Shown in pieces: positions 34,004 to 40,251 of a DNA stretch of 40,251 nucleotides; the stretch's first letter is position 1, and each line of letters starts with the position of its first letter. Position numbers and translations under genes: made by a program. The DNA is taken from positions 1 to 40,251 of the forward strand of contig JAYTOX010000051.1 of assembly GCA_043747595.1 (NCBI GenBank). The letters are read 5' to 3'. The DNA is from JADKIH01 sp043747595. Its GTDB lineage: Bacteria > Bacteroidota > Bacteroidia > AKYH767-A > 2013-40CM-41-45. The notes under the pieces are model-generated. The model saw only the letters and a program-made list of their open reading frames with translations. It was not told the DNA's origin and made no database searches.

Positions 34004-34327
34004 ATGAAACAAGAAAATCCAGATGAACACGCAAGAGAATTAGGAATGGAATTCTACCAATATTGGGGGGATGCCATTTCAGAATTTGTTTGTGATTTTT
34101 GCAGAGAAAGAGCAGGAAAATATTTTCACTTCAGAGAAATTTTAGAATGGGGAGAAGAATTTAAAAATATTCATAGATCAATTTGTGGATGTTCAACGCA
34201 AGGTATTCCAATGCATGGACTTGGAGCAGTCAGTGTGTTCAGTATCACAAAAGAGGATTTTAAAAGGATCATTAATAAAGGTCTTTATAAAATGACAAAA
34301 ACTGAAAAAGAATTTTTTGAATTATAA
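34004..34327 (+). CDS. Small Cys/His-motif protein of unknown function, second gene of accessory cassette
   Basis: A 107-residue cytoplasmic protein with no signal or membrane helix. Residues about 30-67 hold a compact motif: CDFCRERAGKYF, then IHRSICGCST, giving C-x2-C ... H-x3-C-x-C. This arrangement resembles the terminal zinc-like motif of phage minor head proteins of the SPP1 gp7/Mu F type (CxxC ... HPxCRC), but the spacing is altered and no other part of such a protein is present. The rest is a helical C-terminus (ITKEDFKRIINKGLYK). It sits 20 bp after the membrane-protein gene and 11 bp before the third cassette gene. Confidence 0.6.
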   Translation: MKQENPDEHARELGMEFYQYWGDAISEFVCDFCRERAGKYFHFREILEWGEEFKNIHRSICGCSTQGIPMHGLGAVSVFSITKEDFKRIINKGLYKMTKTEKEFFEL

Positions 34328-34338
34328 TCATAAACAGT

Positions 34339-34872
34339 ATGACTCCTGAAACAAGATCAATGATTTCTCTTTGCTTGAATTTCATTTTAATAATTGGAAT
34401 GATTTATCTTGCATTTAGAAAAAAAGTAAACCAAATAAATTCCGGTGCCATTGATAACGCACACAAATCCTCCTCACTTTCTACTGAAAATCTTCAATCT
34501 GTTGATCAATGGAAAAAAATTCAATTGGATATATTTGAAAATAAAAGAGAGAAGGATCGAGAAGCAGATAAAATAATGATTGATCAATTGACTGAAATAC
34601 TAAGGAAGACAAATGAATCAATGATCTTTATAACAGAAGGGCTTCTCAAACGTAGTGAAAGAGAAAGAGCCAATCATGAATATTGCAGTGAGTTTATTAT
34701 GGAATTAGTATCAAAGCAATTGATATCAAGAGAGAAAGCTGATGAATATTATAAAGGCTATAGGGAATTAAATAAAGAAACATTTGAAAAGATTGATGAC
34801 TTAATGGATAGATTTGAAGCTATGATGGTATTCAGCCAAGTGAAAAAAGAGAACAAAGAAAGAAGAGGATAA
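34339..34872 (+). CDS. Membrane-anchored helical protein of unknown function, third gene of accessory cassette
   Basis: A 177-residue protein. One hydrophobic helix near the N-terminus (about 8-25, SLCLNFILIIGMIYLAF) is followed by a long charged region that is mainly alpha-helical, with coiled-coil-like Lys/Glu patterning (EKDREADKIMIDQL; KRSERERANHEY; RELNKETFEKIDDLMDRFEA). The design is a single-span anchor with a cytoplasmic helical arm. No enzyme motif is seen. It is the last gene of the cassette; no terminator hairpin is obvious after it. Confidence 0.6.
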   Translation: MTPETRSMISLCLNFILIIGMIYLAFRKKVNQINSGAIDNAHKSSSLSTENLQSVDQWKKIQLDIFENKREKDREADKIMIDQLTEILRKTNESMIFITEGLLKRSERERANHEYCSEFIMELVSKQLISREKADEYYKGYRELNKETFEKIDDLMDRFEAMMVFSQVKKENKERRG

Positions 34873-34901
34873 AATAAATCTCTCTGAATACTTGACTGGT
34901 C

Positions 34902-35078
34902 TCATTCAATCAAGCTTCCATCCTCATCGGAAATTATACATCGGTAAAGGCCATTTTCTAATTCAGAAATATTTCCGTTAAACGTATTTTGTTTAGGTGA
35001 AAGTTCATAGACTTTAAGAACTCGACCAACTTGATCCAATATTTGCAACTTAGAATTATTAAATTCATCAGCTACCAT
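34902..35078 (-). pseudogene. Orphan remnant of a T9SS C-terminal sorting domain
   Basis: The minus-strand frame of 58 codons (NNSKLQILDQVGRVLKVYEL, then ISELENGLYRCIISDEDG) matches the second half of a type A sorting domain: a strand with DQVGRVL, then the L.NGLY turn. An in-frame stop directly precedes the ATG, and no secreted body is attached. It is therefore the broken tail of a lost cargo gene, not a working gene. Confidence 0.65.
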
Positions 35079-35323
35079 TTATCCATTCATTTTATTCATT
35101 GTTGGAAATTTATCATTTATCATTCATAACTCATCATTCATTCCTCACTCCCTCACAAACTTCCTCCTGCTCCGCGATTTCTTTGCGCGTAAGCCTTGTG
35201 CGTAAGGGGATTCCGCCTCACTCTGTACTTCCGGTTTGATCGATGAATGTATATCAGATGAGTAAAACAAATTATGTAGATTGATTACAGAAACTTTCAC
35301 CGGCCATTTTAATCCTGCAGAAT
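35079..35323. other. Gene-free stretch with ATTCAT-type low-complexity sequence
   Basis: The first ~80 bp are made of TCATTTATCATTCATAACTC-like words; the rest is a GC-richer segment (including a repeated GCGTAAG) with no credible gene. It joins the T9SS tail remnant to direct repeat R2 copy A. Confidence 0.5.
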
Positions 35324-35424
35324 CTGCTGCGATGGACTTGCATAATAATCACAGCAAATTTTCATAAACCAAAGTTAAAAAACTTTCCGATGCTTCGACG
35401 ATTTCCGATAGCTATCGGAACGTC
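35324..35424. repeat. Direct repeat R2, copy A (101 bp), ending in an 18-bp palindrome
   Basis: It matches 38409-38491 in the same orientation almost base for base, apart from an 18-bp extra segment (CCGATGCTTCGACGATTT type) in this copy. It ends with the perfect palindrome TTCCGATAGCTATCGGAA (35403-35420). It lies 14 bp past the stop of the large T9SS gene. Confidence 0.88.
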
Positions 35425-35438
35425 GCGGCAGGAGTTGA

Positions 35439-38147
35439 TTACTTCAAAACACTAACCCTCTTCCAAATCCCCAAACTGCCTTTTGAGCACACTTGCAAGA
35501 GATAACTTCCGTTTGGTAGTGACGAAAAATCGAGCGTCTCTGTATTTCCTTCGATAGATTGAGAAAATAGTTTTTTGCCTTCAAGTGAAAAGAGATTTAT
35601 GATCGATGATTTAATTTCCGGATTAAGAACAATGGTAAACCTTCCTGAAGATGGATTCGGATAGACAGAAACATTTTTCGTTTCCACATTTTGAATGGCT
35701 GTAGGATCTTCAGCAATTGTTTCGGAGAAACAAAATATACATGAGCTTGCATCGCTTACGCAAATGGTATAGGTGCCGGCAGGTAAATTTGTGATGGCAT
35801 TTCCATTTACGGCTCCTGCAGGTGGATCTACAGTGTAATTGTAGGGAGCAATTCCGAGCGGTTGAACATCTATTTCGCCATTCGAACAACCGATACATGT
35901 AGTTGCTAAAGCTGAATGTGTGGCTCCGCAGAGAGAGCTGTCGACGAATACATCGACAGATTCGCTGCACCGTGTAATATAAGTTTCGACGTGATGCAAT
36001 CCGTAACAGACATTATGGAAAACGTAACCGCTGTCGGCAGGAAACCACAGACAATTAGTATCATCAACACAGACGTAGGCTTGATTTCCGGTAGGGAAGC
36101 TAACCGGTTCGATAACGAGCGAGCCATTACAAGAAGCAGCACCCGACGTTTGCATTGCACTTACCAGAGTGTGAGCAGGAGGAGCTGAAGGCGGAACAAA
36201 AATTGCACAATCGGTTCGACAACCTCTGCCATCGGTGATGTAAAATCGCGCCGTGTCGGTGCAAAGAGAATCGATCAAATAACTGCTACCGGTGATTTCT
36301 GCTGAGTCGCCGGAGGAGAACGTAACATAATAAGGGTAGTCGACACTGAATGGGGTAATCGAGATGGAAACGCCGCCGTCGCATTTACCTGGGCAACTTT
36401 CGCGAATTTCACTTAAGCTATAAAATGTTATCATGTAAGAAATGATCGGCGATCTCATGGAGCAACCGTTGCTATCGAGGCAAGTAACAAAAAAGTAATT
36501 GCCGTAATTCATTGGTAAGATCAGACTGTCAACACCAAAAGTTCCGGTCACACTACCTGTTGTATAGGAAGAGTCAACCGTAGAATACCATTGAAAATTA
36601 CTACCTCCCGGCATGAATGCTTTTAACACATTGCCGCAACCGGATTGGTAAATCTGAGGATGAACAGAGTTGTGTAAGGAAGTGATCACAGCAGTATCGG
36701 CAAAAGTACATCCGAAATTACGCTGCATTGATAAGATGTATAGGCCGTTTGTGTCAACCAGAATGGAATTATTTGTGCCATATATGAAATCATTTTCACT
36801 CGACCAGTTTCCTGAGAAATTTGATGATGTTAGTTCGATGCTTTGGCAGTGACTAATTGTATCGATGTAGTTAATGAGAATGCTGTCTTTAGTGAATTGA
36901 TCATTTACTAAAGTAATATACTTAGTGAAATTATTGCCAAGTGAGTCGGTTACAACGAGTGTGTAGTCAATGTCATTATTGTAATTGACGTAAGGAACAG
37001 GAACCGTATCGCTGCTTAATCCGGTAGAAGGAGTCCATTGATAGTGACTGTAACGTTTGAATGGGTTGTAATAAACCGGCATTGGAAAGCTATCGATACT
37101 GCAGAAATGAATATCCTGCATCATTTCAAAATCATTTCTATTTGCGGAGAAGTAGCAGTAATCGGAAGTATAGGTGGTAACATCTCCGGAACAATTCGAT
37201 GTGTAAGCCTTCACCTTTAAAATAGTGTCATTCGATTCGTAATAATAATAGCTATGTGATGTACATCCTGAGTTAATATAGTAGGATGTTATACAGGTGT
37301 GATTCAGACTATCATAAACATTGTAGCTGCCGGCGGTAAACGGTGCTGAGTAGTCTCCCACGGAAGTAACGCCACCAACAATTAGTGGCCGACCGTGTGA
37401 ATCGAATGTATAGACATAACGATTTCCGGGCAGCCACGATGTTGTTGTATTATCCCATGTGTATTCGTATCGGGCCGTATCCTGATCCAATTGATCGCGC
37501 ATATAGATTTTTAAAAAACGATTTGCCCTAATTCCTGTAAAAGGATTAAAATCGTACGTCGTGTCGGTGTGTGTCGTACCATTCGGATCATAAAAAGTAC
37601 TGACGCAATTTCGAGGAACTCCAAAACCGGAATAATAATTATTGAACACACTCAAAATTTGTCGGGAGTTTGCATCATAGGTGTAGAATGTTTTCCCGTA
37701 GATAACTAAACTGTTATTTTGATAAACGGAATCGCAGGAAGATATAAGAAGCCCGTTGGAATATTCTTTTACCCTATGTTGTCCCCGGTGATTTTCACGA
37801 TATTCAATCAGTTCATTGCTCGCATTGTAAAAATAGTAGTAAGAGATATCAGGTATCCATGTAGAATCTGACAGAGTTTCATCAAACTGACTTTCTAATT
37901 TCGCCTGAGAATTGTAATTTAAACGTGAACGATGATAAATTTTCCAATCGCCATTCACCCAAGAGTTATCCGAAGTGGAGACATGTAATCCATTATAGAA
38001 TGAATCGGCCTGACAAGTTTGCATTGTCTCATACGAATATGTTCCGCCCGTATGGTAATACGTCACCTGAATCGAATCCGGAGTTTGGGCAGAGATTTTG
38101 GTGATGCAGAGGAAAAGAAAAAAAGATAAGATGTAGATGTTTTTCAT
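35439..38147 (-). CDS. Large secreted T9SS cargo protein with SprB-like repeats
   Basis: A 902-residue exported protein. I start at ATG 38147 (MKNIYILSFFLFL), which gives a signal peptide ending ISAQ. The N-terminal ~330 residues hold repeated YD-like strand pairs (for example FYTYDANSRQILSVFN, YTFDSHGRPLIVGG). Two later stretches match SprB repeats: CPGKCDGGVSISITPF and CIGCSNGEIDVQPLG, each followed by an NLPAGTYTICVSD-like closing strand. The C-terminus is a T9SS type A sorting domain (VYPNPSSGRFTIVLN ... LPNGSYLLQVCSKG). SprB itself is a gliding adhesin, so an adhesive surface role is plausible. Base composition is richer in C and G than in neighbouring genes. Confidence 0.85.
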   Translation of the reverse strand: MKNIYILSFFLFLCITKISAQTPDSIQVTYYHTGGTYSYETMQTCQADSFYNGLHVSTSDNSWVNGDWKIYHRSRLNYNSQAKLESQFDETLSDSTWIPDISYYYFYNASNELIEYRENHRGQHRVKEYSNGLLISSCDSVYQNNSLVIYGKTFYTYDANSRQILSVFNNYYSGFGVPRNCVSTFYDPNGTTHTDTTYDFNPFTGIRANRFLKIYMRDQLDQDTARYEYTWDNTTTSWLPGNRYVYTFDSHGRPLIVGGVTSVGDYSAPFTAGSYNVYDSLNHTCITSYYINSGCTSHSYYYYESNDTILKVKAYTSNCSGDVTTYTSDYCYFSANRNDFEMMQDIHFCSIDSFPMPVYYNPFKRYSHYQWTPSTGLSSDTVPVPYVNYNNDIDYTLVVTDSLGNNFTKYITLVNDQFTKDSILINYIDTISHCQSIELTSSNFSGNWSSENDFIYGTNNSILVDTNGLYILSMQRNFGCTFADTAVITSLHNSVHPQIYQSGCGNVLKAFMPGGSNFQWYSTVDSSYTTGSVTGTFGVDSLILPMNYGNYFFVTCLDSNGCSMRSPIISYMITFYSLSEIRESCPGKCDGGVSISITPFSVDYPYYVTFSSGDSAEITGSSYLIDSLCTDTARFYITDGRGCRTDCAIFVPPSAPPAHTLVSAMQTSGAASCNGSLVIEPVSFPTGNQAYVCVDDTNCLWFPADSGYVFHNVCYGLHHVETYITRCSESVDVFVDSSLCGATHSALATTCIGCSNGEIDVQPLGIAPYNYTVDPPAGAVNGNAITNLPAGTYTICVSDASSCIFCFSETIAEDPTAIQNVETKNVSVYPNPSSGRFTIVLNPEIKSSIINLFSLEGKKLFSQSIEGNTETLDFSSLPNGSYLLQVCSKGSLGIWKRVSVLK

Positions 38148-38243
38148 TTGGGAAGAGGTTAGAAAGGTACCAATGGTAAACAAAGATAGAAAAAAATTGG
38201 AGCGGGCTTCGACACACGCAATCTCCTCCTCTTACATCAAAAA

Positions 38244-38450
38244 TCATTTTATCACCTTCGTACTTCCAACAATTCTTCCCAAATAATCAACCGCTGTTAC
38301 CAGATAAACCCCGGACGGGATTGATTGAGTATTGATCCTATTTTCGATTGGTATGAGAACAAACGTGCGTGACAACACATCGGTCATTCGGATTTCTCTT
38401 ATATTTTCCTGCTGCGATGGACTTGCATAATAATTACAGCAAATTTTCAT
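38244..38450 (-). pseudogene. Second orphan T9SS sorting-domain remnant
   Basis: The 68-codon minus-strand frame contains a near-complete type A sorting domain: YYASPSQQENIREIRMTDVL, where a YPNPS-like start would be expected, then IPSGVYLVTAVDYLGR and STKVIK. No secreted body is attached; the first ~14 codons come from direct repeat R2 copy B. It is a gene tail separated from its parent. Confidence 0.75.
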
Positions 38451-38491
38451 AAACCAAAGTTAAAAAATTTTCCGATAGCTATCGGAACGTC
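38409..38491. repeat. Direct repeat R2, copy B (83 bp), ending in an 18-bp palindrome
   Basis: Second copy of the repeat at 35324-35424, lacking its 18-bp insert. The palindrome TTCCGATAGCTATCGGAA is at 38470-38487. The two copies bracket the large T9SS gene and the 38244-38450 remnant. Confidence 0.88.
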
Positions 38492-38613
38492 AAAGATGTC
38501 TGCGGTTTTAATTTATTGGCTTATGGGTTTGAAGGAAGTCCATTGCAGAGGAGTTTCAATTCCCGGCGGAATCTCGCTGCTGTTTGCGTTAGGAGATTGC
38601 GAAAGTATTGACG

Positions 38614-38724
38614 CTAAAGATTCCTCCCCGCTGGTGGTTTAGTTGCATCTTTAAGTGCAAATGCAAAGCCGAACCCAAAAAGCAGTGTTATTAAACCTGC
38701 GAAATATGGTATAAAATCAGTCAT
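38614..38724 (-). CDS. 36-residue membrane mini-protein, possibly frameshifted remnant of a longer protein
   Basis: The ATG at 38724 overlaps the stop of the preceding 61-codon gene (ATGACTGA), so translation would be coupled. The product is a single hydrophobic helix (FIPYFAGLITLLFGFGFAFA) with a short tail ending at TAG 38614. The next minus-strand frame over 38513-38635 reads coding-like (EESLASILSQSPNANSSEIP and then PGIETPLQWTSF) to a TAA at 38513. One frameshift near 38636 would join the two into one longer product. Intact short form and broken longer form are both possible. Confidence 0.45.
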   Translation of the reverse strand: MTDFIPYFAGLITLLFGFGFAFALKDATKPPAGRNL

Positions 38725-38902
38725 GTTTTGCGTTTTTAATTAGCTTCAAGTAAATTCCAAATGCTAAAATTGAAGGAACCCATAATCCTATAAAGGTTCC
38801 GTCTGCCTTTTCACCTTGAAAATAGAGGATTTCAGAAAATATCAATGATAATAGAGCGGCGACAAATAATAGTTTGTCTGCTATTGTAAAGTTTTTAAGC
38901 AT
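38717..38902 (-). CDS. Small two-helix membrane protein of unknown function
   Basis: A 61-residue protein with hydrophobic helices at about 10-28 and 36-53 (KLLFVAALLSLIFSEILYF; GLWVPSILAFGIYLKLI) joined by a short GEKADGTF loop. The start is an ATG after an A-rich spacer. Its last codons overlap the ATG of the 36-residue mini-protein by 8 bp. I do not recognise the family; the amphipathic two-helix design and paired arrangement argue that it is real. Confidence 0.5.
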   Translation of the reverse strand: MLKNFTIADKLLFVAALLSLIFSEILYFQGEKADGTFIGLWVPSILAFGIYLKLIKNAKHD

Positions 38903-39001
38903 GATTTTATATTTGAGAACAATACTTAAGAAACAATTCTCTTGGCAGAAAGTTTTGATTTGCCTATTTTAAATTTAAAAAGTATTAACGCCTTTTCAAT
39001 C

Positions 39002-39092
39002 TTCACTCGGGTGAATGCTAAATCACAAAGCTGAATCTTCGACTGCCAGGCAGAATCTTTGAACGCAGGCCTTGTGTTCAATGCTACAAGGC
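39002..39092. other. Cluster of three small hairpins in the 371-bp gene-free stretch before rluB
   Basis: Three inverted repeats lie in 90 bp: TTCAC/GTGAA around TCGG (39002-39015), CTGCCAGGCAG (39043-39053) and GCCTTGT/ACAAGGC around a 10-nt loop (39069-39092). The sequence is more GC-rich than its surroundings. The rest of 38903-39273 holds only the terminator at 39198-39232. The hairpins could be part of a structured RNA or palindromic repeat debris. Confidence 0.45.
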
Positions 39093-39195
39093 GAAGTATC
39101 ATCCTTTATTAGTAATAGTCGAAAAGATGCGGCACTGCTAAGAAAATCGTAAGCTATTCCCAACTGAAGTTTCATTTTCTCAAAATAAAGAATCA

Positions 39196-39232
39196 AAAAA
39201 AGAGGCTAAACAAAAATCGTTCAGCCTCTTTT
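39196..39232 (-). terminator. Rho-independent terminator of rluB
   Basis: On the minus strand the arms AAAAGAGGCTGAAC and GTTTAGCCTCTTTT pair over 14 bp, with one G-T, around a 7-nt loop, and a T-run follows. It lies 42 bp past the rluB stop codon. Confidence 0.85.
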
Positions 39233-39273
39233 AATTTTATCATTTTTATTTGCTCGAAAACAAAATCAAATTA

Positions 39274-40251
39274 CTATTTACTTTTTGATGTCATCATTTT
39301 CAACGAAGCAACTTCTAGTTCGGTTAAAAATCTCCATCGTCCTCGTGGTAAATCTTTTTTAGTAAGTCCTGCAAATACTACGCGATCTAACTTTTTAACT
39401 TCATAGGTTAAGGACTCAAAAATACGACGTACAATTCTATTCTTTCCGGAATGAAGTTCTACTCCTATTACATTTTTTTCTTCACCCGATCCTGCATAAA
39501 CAATATCGTCTACTTTTATTGCTCCGTCTTCTAATTTTAAACCGTCAGAAATCTCTTTCAAATCTGTACTCTTAAGTGAACGATCTAATTCAACCTGATA
39601 AATTTTTTGAACTTGAAAAGACGGATGCGTTAACTTTCTAGCCAAATCGCCATCGTTTGTAAATAACAATACTCCTGTCGTGTTTCTATCTAAACGACCT
39701 ACCGGATAAATTCTTTCTTTACATGCTTTTGAAATAAGACCCATTACTGTTTTGCGATCTTCAGGATCGTCGGTAGTAGTAATAAAATCTTTTGGCTTAT
39801 TCAAGAGAACATAAACCATGCTCTCGCTCTTTAAAGTTGACTTATTATATTTTACTTCATCACCACGCTGAACTTTGTAGCCCATTTCGGTAATAACTTT
39901 ACCGTTCACAGAAATAACTCCGGCGCTAATCATATCATCGGCTTCGCGGCGAGAACAAATTCCTGCATTCGCAATGTATTTGTTGAGGCGCGTAGAACCA
40001 TCATCGACCGCTCTCGAACGAGAGGACGACGATTTTTTCTTATCACCATAAAACTCATGCGTCTCTTTACGATTCCATTTCTTCGGAGCAAAAGATCCTT
40101 CGCCTTCTGTTTTTCTTCCTTTATAAGTTGAACGTCGCTCTGTAAATGAACTAGTACGTTCACTTCTTTCAGGCGATGATCCTCCTTCTTTTTCATTCTC
40201 TCCATCACGATTGTATGCACGCTTTGGTCGGTCTTCACTTCCTTCACGATT
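39274..40251 (-). CDS. rluB: 23S rRNA pseudouridine synthase, RluB/RsuA type (5' end off window)
   Basis: At least 325 residues, open to the right edge of the window. The frame continues upstream of the internal ATG at 39933, so it must not be started there. Residues about 88-150 (window numbering) form the S4 RNA-binding domain (RLNKYIANAGICSRREAD, ISAGVISVNG). The catalytic domain has Asp188 in GRLDRNTTGVLLFTNDGDL, as in the RsuA/RluB/RluE group, plus LNKPKDFITT. The first ~85 visible residues are a basic, Ser/Arg/Glu-rich disordered extension (ERTSSFTERRSTYKGRKTEG), common in Bacteroidota homologues. A terminator follows. Confidence 0.9.
   Translation of the reverse strand, partial: NREGSEDRPKRAYNRDGENEKEGGSSPERSERTSSFTERRSTYKGRKTEGEGSFAPKKWNRKETHEFYGDKKKSSSSRSRAVDDGSTRLNKYIANAGICSRREADDMISAGVISVNGKVITEMGYKVQRGDEVKYNKSTLKSESMVYVLLNKPKDFITTTDDPEDRKTVMGLISKACKERIYPVGRLDRNTTGVLLFTNDGDLARKLTHPSFQVQKIYQVELDRSLKSTDLKEISDGLKLEDGAIKVDDIVYAGSGEEKNVIGVELHSGKNRIVRRIFESLTYEVKKLDRVVFAGLTKKDLPRGRWRFLTELEVASLKMMTSKSK

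Noticed and set aside
35916..36188. 90-codon and other frames opposite the large T9SS gene
   Set aside because: The T9SS protein has clear signal, repeat and sorting domains on the minus strand; the opposite frames are shadows of its codon bias.
31000..39200. Integrated phage or conjugative element
   Set aside because: No integrase, transposase, portal, terminase or relaxase gene is visible; only isolated phage-like motifs occur.
39930..40247. 105-codon minus-strand open frame at the right edge
   Set aside because: It overlaps the N-terminal extension of rluB in another frame; the rluB frame continues without stop to the window edge and contains the S4 domain start.
1..40251. CRISPR array
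   Set aside because: The repeats seen are tandem without spacers or are two-copy direct repeats; no repeat-spacer periodicity and no cas genes were found.

Overview
The window is a chromosomal segment of a Bacteroidota bacterium. It is AT-rich, carries type IX secretion (T9SS) C-terminal sorting domains, and has several copies of the phylum's TAnnTTTG -7 promoter element. Many genes belong to families typical of the phylum: DUF5686, DUF4833, DUF4468, DUF2490 and ORF6N. The set as a whole suggests a free-living member of the Chitinophagales/Sphingobacteriales type, but genus cannot be told from sequence reading alone.

Layout. Positions 0.1-3.9 kb hold a LuxR-type regulator, an outer-membrane barrel protein, a small membrane protein, an exported S1/P1 nuclease and tRNA-Arg(CCU). 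Positions 3.9-10.1 kb, on the minus strand, are a heavy-metal efflux operon in the order outer-membrane channel, adaptor lipoprotein, RND pump, DUF2490 protein. Divergent from it at 10.3-12.4 kb is a two-component system, and the intergenic region carries a tandem 11-bp repeat that looks like its operator. Positions 12.5-21.3 kb hold a DUF5686 outer-membrane protein, DUF4833, adenine deaminase, a divergent O-antigen ligase/Wzz-like pair, and ispD. Positions 21.3-25.8 kb (minus) hold a DUF4468 protein, a D,D-carboxypeptidase with two LysM domains, a T9SS cargo protein and an amidohydrolase. Positions 25.9-31.0 kb (plus) hold rlmN, a polyprenyl diphosphate synthase, an alpha/beta-hydrolase-fold protein without its nucleophile, and dnaG. 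The right end is the beginning of a minus-strand rluB-type pseudouridine synthase that runs off the window.

The accessory part is 31.0-39.2 kb. It holds an Imm_superinfect/SHOCT membrane protein; an ORF6N gene killed by two point-mutation stops and lying between two ~128-bp direct repeats; an orphan 17-bp-stem hairpin; a 7-bp tandem repeat; and an unrecognised three-gene cassette (five-helix membrane protein, small Cys/His protein, membrane-anchored helical protein). Next comes a 902-residue T9SS protein with SprB-like repeats, bracketed by a second direct repeat and by two orphan remnants of T9SS sorting domains. Last is a pair of overlapping mini membrane-protein genes, one of which looks frameshifted.

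The most promising candidate for an undescribed system is the 33.06-34.87 kb three-gene cassette. Its function cannot be derived from sequence reading alone. The repeats and gene debris on both sides show that this stretch has been repeatedly rearranged.
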